A stretch of 64,000 bases of DNA from contig NZ_JANHOJ010000001.1 of NCBI RefSeq assembly GCF_026930145.1, positions 434,001-498,000 of the forward strand, read 5' to 3'. Each line of letters opens with the position of its first letter. The first letter of the stretch is position 1. Shown here one piece after another: positions 8,533-19,416 of the stretch. A model generated the notes under the pieces. It did not search any database. It worked only from the letters and a program-made list of their open reading frames with translations, and was not told the origin of the DNA. The DNA is from Bartonella sp. A05 (GTDB taxonomy: Bacteria > Pseudomonadota > Alphaproteobacteria > Rhizobiales > Rhizobiaceae). The position numbers and the translations under genes were made by a program.

Positions 8533-10491
8533 TCAGTGTTCAACTTCTGTATTTTGGCGGTTGGCAATGAGGTCGTCAACGACTTGTGGTTCGGCAAGTG
8601 TTGAAATATCTCCTAGATTATCAAAACTATTTTCAGCGATTTTTCGCAAAATGCGTCTCATAATTTTTCCCGATCGCGTTTTGGGGAGGTTAGGGGAAAA
8701 TTGAATCTTATCTAACGTGGCAATAGGTCCAATTTCTTTTCTAACGTGTTGAATAAGGTTTTGGTGCAACTCTTCACAGGGTGTTATTCCTTTCATTAAG
8801 GTTACAAAGCTGTAGATTCCTTGCCCTTTAATCGGATGGGGATATCCTACAACGGCTGCTTCTGAGACAGCGGCGTGTGAAACGAGTGCTGATTCAATTT
8901 CCGCGGTTCCCAGTCTGTGACCAGAGACATTGAGGATGTCATCGACCCGTCCTGTAATCCAATAATAACCGTCGCTATCGCGTTTACAACCATCACCTGT
9001 AAAATATTTTCCTTTATAGGGAGAAAAATACGTTTGAATAAAGTGCTCATGGTTATTGTAGAGAGTGCGCATTTGACCTGGCCATGAATCGATAATACAG
9101 AGATTGCCTTCTGCTTCGCCTTCCAGCACATTTCCTTGAGCATCAACGATTTGAGGCTGAATGCCAAAGAAAGGGCGTGTAGCTGAGCCAGCTTTGAGTT
9201 TTGTCGCGCCAGGTAAAGGGGTAATCATATGGCCCCCTGTTTCTGTTTGCCACCAGGTGTCGAGAATAGGGCATCGGTTGTCTCCAACCGTATGATAAAA
9301 CCATTTCCATGCTTCTGGATTAATAGGTTCACCTACGGTGCCTAAGAGACGTAAAGATGTTCTTTCAGAGCGTTTGACGAATGAATCTCCTGCACCCATT
9401 AAAGTGCGGATAGCGGTTGGTGCCGTATAGAGTATGTTGACTTTATGCTTATCGACAATTTCCCAGAACCTGCCTTGATCGGGGAAAGTTGGTGAACCTT
9501 CAAACATTAAAGTGGTAGCGCCGTTGCATAAAGGCCCATAGATCAGATAAGAGTGGCCGGTGATCCAGCCAATATCAGCGGTACACCAGTAAATTTCATG
9601 AGGATGATAATCAAAAACATATTGATGTGTCATCGCTGCATAAATGAGATAGCCAGCGGTGGTATGCAAAACGCCTTTTGGTTTTCCTGTCGATCCTGAG
9701 GTATAAAGGATAAAAAGCGGATCTTCAGCATTCATGTGTTCTGGTGGGCAGTGAGCTTCTGCATGGCGGACTTCTTCATGATACCAGAAATCACGTCCTG
9801 TAAGCCAGTTGATTGGACCATTTGTGCGCCGTATGATCATGACGTGCTTTACATGGACATGTTGGCGTGCCGCAATATCGATCGCTTGATCCACATTGTT
9901 TTTTAAGTTAATTGCTTTTCCTCCACGTAAGCCTTGATCGGCTGTAATGATGAATGTTGATTCGCAATCAATGATACGTCCTGCGATTGCTTCAGGGGAA
10001 AAGCCAGCAAAAATGACGGAGTGAATAGCGCCAATGCGTGCACATGCAAGCATTGCGTAAGCCGCTTCAGGGATCATTGGCAAATAGATTGTAACCCTGT
10101 CACCTTTTTTAACGCCATTGTTTTTTAAGATATTAGCAAAACGACAGACATGTTCATAAAGCATGTTATAGGTTATTGTTTTATCATAGTAAGGATTATC
10201 GCCTTCCCAAATCAATGCGATGTGGTCACCCTGGTTTGTTAAATGGCGATCAATGCAATTATAAGCAACGTTTGTTACTCCGTCTTCGTACCATCGAATG
10301 GATACATCGCCGTTAAATGAAGTGTTCTTTACTGTGGTGTAATGTTTAAACCATTCAATGCGTTGGCCATGTTGTGCCCAGAAGGCTTCTGGATCATGGA
10401 TACTGTCTTGGTACCATTGTTGATAGGTATCATGATCGATCAAAGCATTTTTTCTTATATGATCGAGTATAGGATAGATTTTTTCAGACAT
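8533..10491 (-). CDS. acs: Acetyl-CoA synthetase
   Basis: This 652-residue adenylate-forming enzyme converts acetate, ATP and CoA to acetyl-CoA. Motifs include the P-loop [22 protein letters not shown] in the adenylation core, [20 protein letters not shown] at the hinge, and the C-terminal [12 protein letters not shown] with the lysine that is regulated by acetylation in this family. The frame extends to 10506, but those codons form the ribosome-binding site (GGAGAAGGA), so ATG 10491 is the start. Length and motifs are complete. Confidence 0.96.
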   Translation of the reverse strand: MSEKIYPILDHIRKNALIDHDTYQQWYQDSIHDPEAFWAQHGQRIEWFKHYTTVKNTSFNGDVSIRWYEDGVTNVAYNCIDRHLTNQGDHIALIWEGDNPYYDKTITYNMLYEHVCRFANILKNNGVKKGDRVTIYLPMIPEAAYAMLACARIGAIHSVIFAGFSPEAIAGRIIDCESTFIITADQGLRGGKAINLKNNVDQAIDIAARQHVHVKHVMIIRRTNGPINWLTGRDFWYHEEVRHAEAHCPPEHMNAEDPLFILYTSGSTGKPKGVLHTTAGYLIYAAMTHQYVFDYHPHEIYWCTADIGWITGHSYLIYGPLCNGATTLMFEGSPTFPDQGRFWEIVDKHKVNILYTAPTAIRTLMGAGDSFVKRSERTSLRLLGTVGEPINPEAWKWFYHTVGDNRCPILDTWWQTETGGHMITPLPGATKLKAGSATRPFFGIQPQIVDAQGNVLEGEAEGNLCIIDSWPGQMRTLYNNHEHFIQTYFSPYKGKYFTGDGCKRDSDGYYWITGRVDDILNVSGHRLGTAEIESALVSHAAVSEAAVVGYPHPIKGQGIYSFVTLMKGITPCEELHQNLIQHVRKEIGPIATLDKIQFSPNLPKTRSGKIMRRILRKIAENSFDNLGDISTLAEPQVVDDLIANRQNTEVEH

Positions 10492-10747
10492 AATTCCTTC
10501 TCCCATTTTATTGTGTCGAAAAAAGCGGCTATCAGGTTATATTATTTGGGCTGGTATACTCTCCTTTAAATGTTCCCTTTAGAATAAAAGCTTACTTTAT
10601 AGATTAGACTAAGTCATATAGATTTGAATAGTTATTTTTTGAAAGCCTGATGCGATTGTCGTTCAAGCAGTTATTGCATGGGTGTTTTGCAGAAAAAAGC
10701 AATCTCTGATTTGTATGGCAAAAAGCTCCTGAGCAGTACGAAAATGA

Positions 10748-11428
10748 TTAGATAGGACGTTTTCCAAACAAAGCTGAGCCAATGCGCAGGGTGTTTGCAC
10801 CGAATTGAAGAGCGGTTTTAAAGTCATTGGACATTCCCATAGACAGTTTTGCAAGATTCGCTTCTTTGGCCAATTTTGCTAAAAGTGCAAAATAGGGGCC
10901 GGGATTTTCTTGTACTGGGGGAATCGCCATGAGGCCGATAATATCAAGCCCATAGTGATTTTGACACTGGGTTACAAAAGTTGTGACTTCTTGCGGTGCA
11001 ATGCCACTTTTTTGTGGCTCTAATCCAATATTGACCTGAACGTAGCAGGGAAGATATTTTTGTTGTTTTTGCATTTCTTCAGCTAAGTGTTGAGCTATTT
11101 TTTCTCGGTCGATGGTTTGAATGACATCAAAGATTTTGACTGCTTCTGCTGTTTTATTGGATTGCAAGGGACCGATGAGATGAAGTTCAATGTTCTTAAA
11201 CTGTTTGCGTAAGAGAGGCCATTTTTCGGCGGCCTCTTGCACACGGTTTTCAGCAAAGATAGAGTGTCCGGCTTGTAAAAGAGGAACAATATTGTCGATA
11301 GCAACAGTTTTTGAAACCGCAACCAATTGAACACTTTCTAAGGAACGGTGATACTCTTTACATGTATCAGCAATGTCTTGCTTCAGGTTTTCCCATGCTT
11401 CAATAAAGGTGCTATTGTTTTTGCTCAT
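10748..11428 (-). CDS. yggS: YggS/PLPBP-family pyridoxal-phosphate homeostasis protein
   Basis: This 226-residue TIM-barrel protein belongs to the non-catalytic PLP-binding YggS/PROSC family, which buffers free PLP and affects amino-acid and vitamin B6 pools. The PLP lysine lies in VAVSKT; FAENRVQEAAEKW, HLIGPLQSNK and the terminal LSMGMSNDF...LRIGSALFG phosphate-binding motifs are present. It is divergent from leuS, with which it shares the 151-nt region 11429-11579. The yggS-leuS neighbourhood is conserved in Rhizobiales. Confidence 0.92.
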   Translation of the reverse strand: MSKNNSTFIEAWENLKQDIADTCKEYHRSLESVQLVAVSKTVAIDNIVPLLQAGHSIFAENRVQEAAEKWPLLRKQFKNIELHLIGPLQSNKTAEAVKIFDVIQTIDREKIAQHLAEEMQKQQKYLPCYVQVNIGLEPQKSGIAPQEVTTFVTQCQNHYGLDIIGLMAIPPVQENPGPYFALLAKLAKEANLAKLSMGMSNDFKTALQFGANTLRIGSALFGKRPI

Positions 11429-11579
11429 GCATGTGTGCTTTCTGTTTTTTGTTTCATCATTGGATTATTGTTTATAAAAGATTTTAAAACATTTGTCGAA
11501 AAGGTTGACGAAGGCTTCAATCCATGGTGAATCATCGAGAATGCTTTTAGGTTTAATTTTATTAAAGAGTATATAGGGA

Positions 11580-14225
11580 ATGACAGTCGAACGCTATAAT
11601 CCACGTGCACAGGAACAAAAATGGCAAGCGATTTGGGATGAAAAGAAACTCTTTCAGACCACCGATGATGGAAAACGTGAAAAATATTATGTTTTAGAGA
11701 TGTTTCCTTATCCTTCGGGTCGTATTCACATGGGACATGTGCGTAATTATGCCATGGGGGATGTTGTGGCACGTTATAAGCGTGCGAAAGGGTTTAATGT
11801 TTTACACCCAATGGGGTGGGATGCGTTTGGAATGCCGGCTGAAAATGCTGCTATGCAAAATAAAGTGCATCCAAAGATTTGGACCTATCAAAATATTGCA
11901 GTTATGCGCACGCAATTAAAACAGTTAGGGCTTTCTTTGGATTGGTCGCGTGAATTTGCAACCTGCGATGTGAATTATTATCACCGCCAACAAATGTTGT
12001 TTCTTGATTTGTATCAGAAGGGGCTTATTGCACGGAAAGTGGCCAAGGTGAATTGGGATCCTGTTGACCAAACCGTTTTAGCTAATGAGCAGGTTGTTGA
12101 TGGTCGTGGGTGGCGATCTGGTGCGTTGGTTGAACAGCGCGAGTTGACGCAGTGGTTTTTCAAAATCAGTGATTTTAGTGAAGATTTATTGGTAGGGCTT
12201 GAAGAGCTTAATCAATGGCCGGAAAAAGTCCGCATCATGCAGAAAAATTGGATTGGTAAGTCACAAGGTTTGCTCATCCGTTGGGTTTTGAACAATGCAA
12301 GCACTGATGATAATGCGACAAGTGCTGTTAATAACTCCGATGAGTCTTTTAATGAAGTTGTCTGCTATTCAACCCGCCCTGATACTTTATTTGGAGCGTC
12401 TTTTTTAGCGCTTTCTGTGGATCATCCTATCGCTCAAGCATTGGCACAAAAGAATAAAGCGCTTGATGCTTTTATCGCAAGTTGTCGGTGCGGTGGAACC
12501 ACAACTATGGCATTGGAAACAGCTGAAAAACAAGGATTTTGTACGACATTGATGGCGGTTCATCCATTTGACTCGGCATTGCGTATTCCCGTTTATATTG
12601 CCAATTTTGTGTTAATGGACTATGGAACAGGGGCTATTTTTGGTTGTCCTGCCCATGATCAACGGGATTTGGATTTTGCGCGTAAATATAATCTTCCTGT
12701 ACGGCCCGTGGTTTTGCCACAGGATGTTGAAGCGCGGGATTTTGTGATTTCTGAAACGGCTTATACCGGTGATGGGGTGATGATTAATTCAGACTTTTTG
12801 AATGGTTTGACACCGCAGGAAGCTTTTGAAGCAGTTACCAAACGTCTTGAAGAACAAGATTTGAATGGTCAACCTCAGGGGCAAAAAACAGTGCAATTTC
12901 GGTTGCGTGATTGGGGAATTTCACGTCAACGTTATTGGGGCTGCCCAATTCCTATGATCCATTGTGCCACTTGCGGTGTGGTGCCTGTTCCACGTGTTGA
13001 TTTGCCGGTCGTATTGCCTGAGGATGTGACGTTTGATCGGCCTGGAAATCCTCTTGCACGTCATGAAACATGGAAAACGGTTGCTTGCCCTTCTTGTGGT
13101 CAGCTGGCTCAACGTGAAACCGATACAATGGATACTTTTGTTGATTCTTCTTGGTATTATGCACGTTTTACCGCGCCTTGGGCGCAAGAGCCGGTAGATC
13201 AGCAAGCAATAGCCCAATGGTTACCTGCCCAACAATATATCGGTGGGATTGAGCATGCGATTCTCCATCTTTTATACGCACGTTTTTTTATGCGTGCTAT
13301 GAAGTTAGCTGGTTATGTCACTGTAGATGAACCTTTTAAAGGGCTTTTTACGCAAGGTATGGTGGTACATGAAACCTATCGGGATGATCAAGGGTGGGTA
13401 TCACCGGCAGAAGTTTCAATTGTTGAAAAAGATGGAAAACGTCAGGCATATAAATTGACTGATCAGAGCGAGGTGACGATCGGTTCGATTGAAAAAATGT
13501 CGAAATCAAAAAAGAATGTGATTGATCCTGATGATATTATTGCTTCTTATGGAGCAGATACCGTGCGTTGGTTTGTCTTATCGGATTCTCCGCCTGAGCG
13601 TGATGTCATTTGGACGGAATCGGGTATTGAAGGAGCACATCGCTTTGTACAGCGCGTTTGGCGCCTTGTGGCTTTGAGCGTTCCAGTTTTAAAGGAAGTT
13701 GTGCCGTGCGCGGGGCAGCAGGGTGCTGCTTTACAACTTTCAAAAACAGTGCATCGCACACTTTGCGCTGTGGAAGATGATTTAGAAAAGCTGGCGTTTA
13801 ACCGGGCAGTTGCTCGCCTTTATGAATTATTAAATACGATGGCGCCATTGGTGAATACGGTGGCACGTGCTGATGAGGATATGAAGTCTGCTTTGCGTCA
13901 AGCATTGGACTTTTTCTTCGCAATGATTGCACCGATGATGCCTCATTTGGCGGAAGAATGTCATGCCGCTTTAGGGGGAAAAACGCTGATTTCCGAATGT
14001 GCTTGGCCTGTTTATGATCCTGCATTAACCATTGCAGAATGCATCACTTTACCGGTACAGATTAATGGCAAAAAGCGGGGTGATGTGACGGTTGCTGCGA
14101 TGGCAGATAAAGCAGCAATTGAAGAAGCAGTTTTAGCTCTTGGTTTTGTGCAAGCACAACTGGAAGGAAAGCCGATTAAAAAAGTTATTATTGTTCCGCA
14201 AAGGATCGTGAATATCGTTGTCTAA
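11580..14225 (+). CDS. leuS: Leucyl-tRNA synthetase
   Basis: This 881-residue class Ia synthetase charges tRNA-Leu. The HIGH-type motif is HMGHVRNY near residue 50, the CP1 editing domain includes [12 protein letters not shown] and [15 protein letters not shown], and the KMSKS loop appears as KMSKSKKNV near residue 640; the C-terminal [13 protein letters not shown] is typical. A short insertion ([17 protein letters not shown]) lies before the editing domain. Elsewhere in Rhizobiales leuS is followed by lptE and holA; here no coding sequence follows for 1 kb, so a synteny break lies after this gene. Confidence 0.97.
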   Translation: MTVERYNPRAQEQKWQAIWDEKKLFQTTDDGKREKYYVLEMFPYPSGRIHMGHVRNYAMGDVVARYKRAKGFNVLHPMGWDAFGMPAENAAMQNKVHPKIWTYQNIAVMRTQLKQLGLSLDWSREFATCDVNYYHRQQMLFLDLYQKGLIARKVAKVNWDPVDQTVLANEQVVDGRGWRSGALVEQRELTQWFFKISDFSEDLLVGLEELNQWPEKVRIMQKNWIGKSQGLLIRWVLNNASTDDNATSAVNNSDESFNEVVCYSTRPDTLFGASFLALSVDHPIAQALAQKNKALDAFIASCRCGGTTTMALETAEKQGFCTTLMAVHPFDSALRIPVYIANFVLMDYGTGAIFGCPAHDQRDLDFARKYNLPVRPVVLPQDVEARDFVISETAYTGDGVMINSDFLNGLTPQEAFEAVTKRLEEQDLNGQPQGQKTVQFRLRDWGISRQRYWGCPIPMIHCATCGVVPVPRVDLPVVLPEDVTFDRPGNPLARHETWKTVACPSCGQLAQRETDTMDTFVDSSWYYARFTAPWAQEPVDQQAIAQWLPAQQYIGGIEHAILHLLYARFFMRAMKLAGYVTVDEPFKGLFTQGMVVHETYRDDQGWVSPAEVSIVEKDGKRQAYKLTDQSEVTIGSIEKMSKSKKNVIDPDDIIASYGADTVRWFVLSDSPPERDVIWTESGIEGAHRFVQRVWRLVALSVPVLKEVVPCAGQQGAALQLSKTVHRTLCAVEDDLEKLAFNRAVARLYELLNTMAPLVNTVARADEDMKSALRQALDFFFAMIAPMMPHLAEECHAALGGKTLISECAWPVYDPALTIAECITLPVQINGKKRGDVTVAAMADKAAIEEAVLALGFVQAQLEGKPIKKVIIVPQRIVNIVV

Positions 14226-15224
14226 GAGTTTTTGAGTACAGTTTTTGCGTGTATTATCGCACCTTTTATGGTTACACAATTGAGCCACTGTATTGACAGG
14301 AGCCGTCGCTTTCAACAGAGGTGGCTTCTATGTCTTAAAGAAACTATTCAAAGGGAGCGTATACAGGTCTTTTTTCTAAGTTTGCAACGATTGTAATTAT
14401 TGAAGAAACCTTAAGTCGTTTCGGCTAAAGGGTACACAATTATTTGTTATTTCTTCTATACAGAAATGGAAGTACATCTTCTGTTCCGGTTTATCAATTA
14501 TCCTTGTAGGCATCTGTTTTTACGCATGCGGCTGTACAGATAGAGATGAAGCAGGATATGGATAGAGAAAGGCGCCCTTCTATGGGGTTGGTGGTGAGTT
14601 AGGTAGCCTAACTCTAAAAATATGATCATGTTCTTATTGCGAAAGGAAAAGGAGCTGTGAGTACGTCTTTTGAGCGGCTCCGTCAGGAATATGCAACGGT
14701 GCAGGTTAAAAAAGATGCACAAAAGCGAGCGGCTAGAAGAATTGGCTGAACAGATTTTTATGCTGCTTTTAAAAGATATTTCAAAACTATAAGCTATTAG
14801 TTGCAACTATAAGTTTATTGGTTGAGCAATCTTTTGACCTACTTTGTCCTAATCCTCTCAGAACATGTGTAAACCTTGATTGGTTAGAGGAGATGATCAG
14901 AGCTTTTAAGATTGCAGGTGGAGCCCGAGAGCGAAATCAACACATAAAATCAATAATTTATATACAAGTTATAGGAAATACGAATCAATTGATCTGATTG
15001 ACTTATTTTGATCTTATTTGCTTATTTTAGGACGATTCTGCACCTTATTTATGATTGTCTACTATAAATATTTTGTATTCCATGTAACGCATAGAACGCA
15101 AATGCGTTCTTTTTTTCAAAAGATGAAAAGAAATAATACGTGCTCAAAGTTAATTCTCAACACATAATCATATCGCCTATAAAGGCGGTGCAACATGAAT
15201 CATTGTATCTATAGTTTCAAATTG
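14226..15224. other. Gene-poor stretch after leuS
   Basis: No convincing gene lies in this 1-kb stretch. A broken plus-strand frame around 14546-14800 has coding-like segments interrupted by several stops and at least one apparent frameshift, and could be relic DNA. An intrinsic terminator at 15093-15116 has no recognisable gene before it. The lptE-holA pair expected after leuS from rhizobial synteny is not here. Confidence 0.5.
15093..15116 (+). terminator. Strong intrinsic terminator with no obvious gene
   Basis: AGAACGCA at 15093-15100 and TGCGTTCT at 15103-15110 pair perfectly, giving a 7-bp stem with a tetraloop (8 bp if the innermost pair forms), followed immediately by a run of Ts to 15116. 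This is a textbook plus-strand Rho-independent terminator. The nearest upstream plus-strand gene, leuS, ends 870 nt earlier, so it may serve a lost gene or a small RNA. Confidence 0.7.
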
Positions 15225-15512
15225 CTAGTAATTTCTACTATAAGTCTTTTTTCTTTTTTTGTATTTAGAGCTTTTCGTATTACCGTTTCTGTATTTACGA
15301 TATTCGCCTGTTTTTCGATTGTAACTCCATGAGTTACCACGGCTATCACGACCATATAAACCTCGAGAATGACTTCCATAACTCCAAGTTGAACCGGTAC
15401 GCGAGTTATAACCCGTACCATTAGAATAACAGTTTCCATAATGATTACATTTAGCAAAAGCCTCGCCAACTAAGAAAAACAGGGCGATTGTGATGATAAT
15501 GGCTCTAATCAT
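15225..15512 (-). CDS. Small secreted Gly/Ser/Tyr-rich protein
   Basis: This 95-residue protein has a clear signal peptide (MIRAIIITIALFFLVGEAFA, cleavage after AFA) and a mature part of about 75 residues. That part has two cysteines (KCNHYGNC), repeated aromatic-glycine motifs (GSTWSYGS, DSRGNSWSYN, KTGEYRKYRNG) and a very basic tail (KYKKRKKTYSRNY). I do not recognise a characterised family, although short exported proteins with RTGSTW and DSRGNSWSY-like motifs occur in other bacteria as I recall. A purine-rich AAGAAGA precedes ATG 15512. It stands alone in a gene-poor island. An overlapping minus-strand frame at 15209-15469 is a shadow. Confidence 0.65.
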   Translation of the reverse strand: MIRAIIITIALFFLVGEAFAKCNHYGNCYSNGTGYNSRTGSTWSYGSHSRGLYGRDSRGNSWSYNRKTGEYRKYRNGNTKSSKYKKRKKTYSRNY

Positions 15513-16592
15513 TGTTTCTTCTTTTTTATACGCAATCTGTCGATTTCGATTGATGTAATATTTAACAACATTTCGAACGAGGTAAGTTATTAACTATTTC
15601 TATTTTCCGCTTAATTACGGTAATATATCAAATTGTGTTATTATTTGAGAATGGAAATAGTATATTAGCCACATTATATTATTCATTGTAATGGATTCAA
15701 GAGAAACATTCACGACAATGAAAAAATAATCAGTGTGCAAATATGTGTTCAAGAGAATGCGCAATCATCGATTCTTCCAATAAAGAAAAACAAATGTTTC
15801 TCCGGTTCTTACAGAGCGCAAAGCTTGATTTGCAGAAAACAGGGGGGAGATTTGTTTTCAATTTTTTGTGCGTTGATTGCTTTACACTCTTTCAAACCGT
15901 CGCGTGTTAAGGGGTGTTTGATGCAAATATGATTTTCTTGTCGCTTTCCACATCAGTGGTTTTATTCCCGCTTTCCATAGAAAGTATTTTAAACGGTTGT
16001 TCATCGATAATTATCGGCAATGTTTGCTTAAATAGCAGCTTTCTTCATGATATTTTCAATTTGGTTGCAACAATTGCAGCAGAGATAGGATTTTTGATAA
16101 GTGCATGAATTTCTTTTATGAGCACAAAATATTGCGTATTGCTTTGAGAATAAAGAGAAAGATTGGTGATGATGCGCTTTACCAAGTTTAAATTTTGTAA
16201 CTTCTGGATGTCTCAAATATGAGCACTATCCACAAAAAATCATTCCAAACCTTTTCGGGTTTTGTAAAAACTTTTTCTTAAAAGTCACTGAGGTTTCATC
16301 CACCCTGTGTTATGCAATATTCTTGATTTCAAAGGCAAAGGGTTGGCTAATATCTGTGCTGTAAGTAAAAAACTGTTGGGAAGACGGGAAAAATAAGAGA
16401 AAAGCGTATTACGATATCGATAAGTATAAAATAATTTTTCTTTGGCAAAAGGGGAGGAACAAGGTCAAAACAAAAGGCTTGTTCAAAGAAGAAAAGTTCA
16501 AAGAAAACAAGACATGGGAGATAATATGGGGGGCGTAGAGATAATAGGGCGAAGATATAAAGAAAATGGTGGTATAAGAGGTTAAATCAAAC
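15513..16592. other. Gene-poor stretch upstream of priA
   Basis: No gene can be supported here. On the minus strand a single frame stays open from 16212 down to the stop at 15907-15909 apart from one TGA (16045-16047), about 100 codons in all, without a good start; it may be a decayed gene or chance. Plus-strand frames near 15735-16108 lack ribosome-binding sites and recognisable content. A purine-rich tract precedes priA. Confidence 0.4.
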
Positions 16593-18794
16593 GTGATAGA
16601 AATGCAGATTGTTTCAGTTTTGGTGCCGCTTCCTATTCCTCATGCTTACAGTTATGAGGTTCCAGCTCATATGGATGTCAAGGTTGGGTCTTTCGTTCGT
16701 GTTCCTGTGGCGGGGCGTGAGATTTGCGGTTTTGTGGTTGCAATGGGAGATCGGACAAATGAAGGTGGGCAGGTGGCAGTACCTGTGGCACGTGAAAAAT
16801 TACGCTTGATTACACATGTTTTCAATGGTCCATCATTGAAAGCTGAAATGATCGCATTTTTGCGGTTTGTTAGTCACTACACCATGGCGCCTTTTGGTCT
16901 TGTTGCGCGGTTGGTTTTGTGTGTTCCGGCAGCGTTAGAGCCAGAAGCACAGATTTTAGGTTTGCGTTATTGTGGAGGAAGTGTTGACCGTTTAACACCA
17001 GCGCGATCGCGGGTTTTAGAATTGGTATGCGATGGCGCGGTTTGGACTCGTTCCGGTCTTGCCCATGCTGCTGGGACTTCTGCTTCTGTTATTGATGGTT
17101 TAAAAGCACTCGGGATTTTTGAAGAGGTTATGGTGCCGGCTCAGGGGGCACTTATGGCGGTGCCTGATCCTAATTTTTGTTCACCCATTTTGGAAGAGGC
17201 GCAGAAATCGGCAGCATCTCTTCTGCGGGAAGGTGTTTTATCTTCTCAATTTCAAGTTTTTTTGCTTGATGGGGTTACAGGGTCAGGCAAAACGGAAGTG
17301 TATTTTGAGGCAGTTGCTCAAGCACTAATATGTGGTAAGCAGATTTTGATTTTGTTACCGGAAATCGCTTTGACACAGCAATTCTTAGATCGTTTTCATG
17401 CGCGTTTCGGCGCTTCAGCAGCTGAATGGCATTCTGATTTGGCGCCGCGTCGTCGGGAACGTGTGTGGCGGCAAGTTGCAGAAGGGAAGATCCGTGTTGT
17501 TGCTGGGGCGCGTTCGGCGCTTTTTCTTCCTTTTCAAGATCTTGGGTTGATTGTCGTTGATGAAGAACATGATGGTGCTTATAAACAGGAAGAACGCATT
17601 TTTTATCACGCGCGTGATATGGCTGTTGCAAGAGGTTCTTTTGAGCATTTCCCTGTTATTTTGTCTTCAGCTACCCCTTCGATTGAAAGTCAGGCTAATG
17701 TTTTCAAGGGACGTTATCAACGGGTGTCTTTACCATCACGTTTTAAGGCGGCGGCTCTGCCACAGTTGCAGATTATTGATATGCGTCAAGGAGGCGTTGA
17801 AAAGGGGCGTTTTATTTCGTTTGCTCTCGAGCATGCTCTCAAACAAACATTGGATAAGGGAGAACAAGCTCTCCTGTTTTTGAATCGACGCGGTTATGCC
17901 CCTTTAACTCTCTGTCGGGTTTGTGGACATCGTTTCCATTGTGAGGATTGTTCGAGTTGGTTGGTTGAGCATCGTTTGCAAGGCAAGCTCAAATGTCATC
18001 ATTGTGGGTATCATGAACCTTTGCCAGATGTCTGCCCTCAATGTGGAACTTTCGATCATTTAGTGGCTTGTGGTCCGGGTGTGGAAAGAATTGCCGAGGA
18101 AACAAAAAGACTGTTTCCACAAGCACGATTGTTGATTTTGTCTACGGATTTAAAAGGCGGAATTGGTCAATTGCGGCGAGAATTAAAGGCAATTGCTAAT
18201 AGGGATATTGATATTATTATTGGAACGCAGTTAGTGGCCAAAGGGCACCATTTTCCGGGTCTTTCTGTGGTCGGCGTGATTGATGCTGACCTTGGTCTTG
18301 CCAATGGCGATTTACGTGCAGGGGAGCGTACCTTTCAGCTTTTATCTCAGGTCACGGGGAGGGCAGGGCGTGAAGGGCTGGATAGTTTAGGATTGCTGCA
18401 AACTTATCAACCCGATCATCCCGTCATACAGGCATTGCTTTCGCGACAGCGTGAGGATTTTTATACGCGTGAACTGGCGATGCGTCAGCATTATCATTTA
18501 CCACCCTATGGGCGTTTTGCCTCTTTGATTGTGTCTTCAAAAAATCGCCAAGATGCCGAAAATTACGCGCGTGCGTTACGCCAAGCGGCACCATCAGTAC
18601 AAGATATAACGCTGATGGGGCCAGCGGAAGCACAGTTGGCACTTGTGCGTGGGCGTTATCGTTTTCGGCTTTTGCTGCACGGGTCGCGTTCTTTTGATAT
18701 GCAGGGGTTTATTCGTGCTATGCTTGCGAATGCGCCAAAGATGCATAGTTCGGTACGGGTTCAAATTGATATCGATCCGCAAAGTTTTCTATAA
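16593..18794 (+). CDS. priA: Primosomal protein N' (replication-restart helicase PriA)
   Basis: This 733-residue superfamily-2 helicase restarts stalled forks by loading the replisome at D-loops. The N-terminal 3'-end-binding domain is followed by Walker A DGVTGSGKTEVY, DEEHDGAYKQ (motif II), SATPS, the zinc-binding cysteine cluster CRVCGHRFHCEDC...CHHCGYHEPLPDVCPQC inserted in the helicase core, and motifs V-VI with LVAKGHHFPG and TGRAGR. GTG 16593 follows GAGG by about 12 nt; ATG 16602 is an alternative start. priA directly before the atp operon is a conserved rhizobial arrangement. Confidence 0.95.
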   Translation: MIEMQIVSVLVPLPIPHAYSYEVPAHMDVKVGSFVRVPVAGREICGFVVAMGDRTNEGGQVAVPVAREKLRLITHVFNGPSLKAEMIAFLRFVSHYTMAPFGLVARLVLCVPAALEPEAQILGLRYCGGSVDRLTPARSRVLELVCDGAVWTRSGLAHAAGTSASVIDGLKALGIFEEVMVPAQGALMAVPDPNFCSPILEEAQKSAASLLREGVLSSQFQVFLLDGVTGSGKTEVYFEAVAQALICGKQILILLPEIALTQQFLDRFHARFGASAAEWHSDLAPRRRERVWRQVAEGKIRVVAGARSALFLPFQDLGLIVVDEEHDGAYKQEERIFYHARDMAVARGSFEHFPVILSSATPSIESQANVFKGRYQRVSLPSRFKAAALPQLQIIDMRQGGVEKGRFISFALEHALKQTLDKGEQALLFLNRRGYAPLTLCRVCGHRFHCEDCSSWLVEHRLQGKLKCHHCGYHEPLPDVCPQCGTFDHLVACGPGVERIAEETKRLFPQARLLILSTDLKGGIGQLRRELKAIANRDIDIIIGTQLVAKGHHFPGLSVVGVIDADLGLANGDLRAGERTFQLLSQVTGRAGREGLDSLGLLQTYQPDHPVIQALLSRQREDFYTRELAMRQHYHLPPYGRFASLIVSSKNRQDAENYARALRQAAPSVQDITLMGPAEAQLALVRGRYRFRLLLHGSRSFDMQGFIRAMLANAPKMHSSVRVQIDIDPQSFL

Positions 18795-19416
18795 AATTTC
18801 TATAAAAAATGAGAGATGCGTTCATTATGTTCATTATAAAGAACCCTTTTGAAGAAGGCGTTGTAAACAAGATGATTTGTTTTGGGCTTGATTGGTCGTT
18901 TTAGCTTCGAGTAAGGCGCTCAGTTTTTGTGGTACTATGGCCGGATTGTGTGCAGCACAGATTTCAAGTATTTTCATATTTGCAATGAAAGTATATTGAC
19001 ATAGGCAATCATAGATTGATGGAATAAGCGCACATATGCGATCGTTCAGCGGATGTGGTGATGGACATGTTTGATCTAAGATTACGTCGGATGTTGATTG
19101 TTCAGTGTTTGAACTTTTGCATGAAGGAAGATATGAAACAATAGGGTCGTATCTTAAATGATATGCAACTCAGAAAAATGTGTTTCTCATTCTTATTTTT
19201 CAAAAGATTATTTTTACGGGTATTTTGGTTATTTTCTTAAAAAAAAATTAAAAAGCATTGCTTTGGAGTGTTGCGAGTCGGTAATGACTATGTTAGAAGC
19301 CAGAAAGTTTTATTGTTCTGAATTTCAAGGAGAAGATTCTTAAAGTTTGGAGCATCTTATCTATGTTATTATCTGATAGTCATCAGAGATTTTCTTAAGG
19401 GAAAGAGGCAATATTC
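18795..19416. other. Gap between priA and atpH with an open minus-strand frame
   Basis: This 622-nt gap should contain the atp operon promoter; I could not place it with confidence. On the minus strand one frame is open from 19169 to the stop at 18834-18836, about 110 codons, but its only ATG (18977) leaves 47 residues, beginning MKILEICAAHNPAIVPQKL. It could be a decayed gene. A plus-strand 61-codon frame at 19158-19343 looks like noise. Confidence 0.4.
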
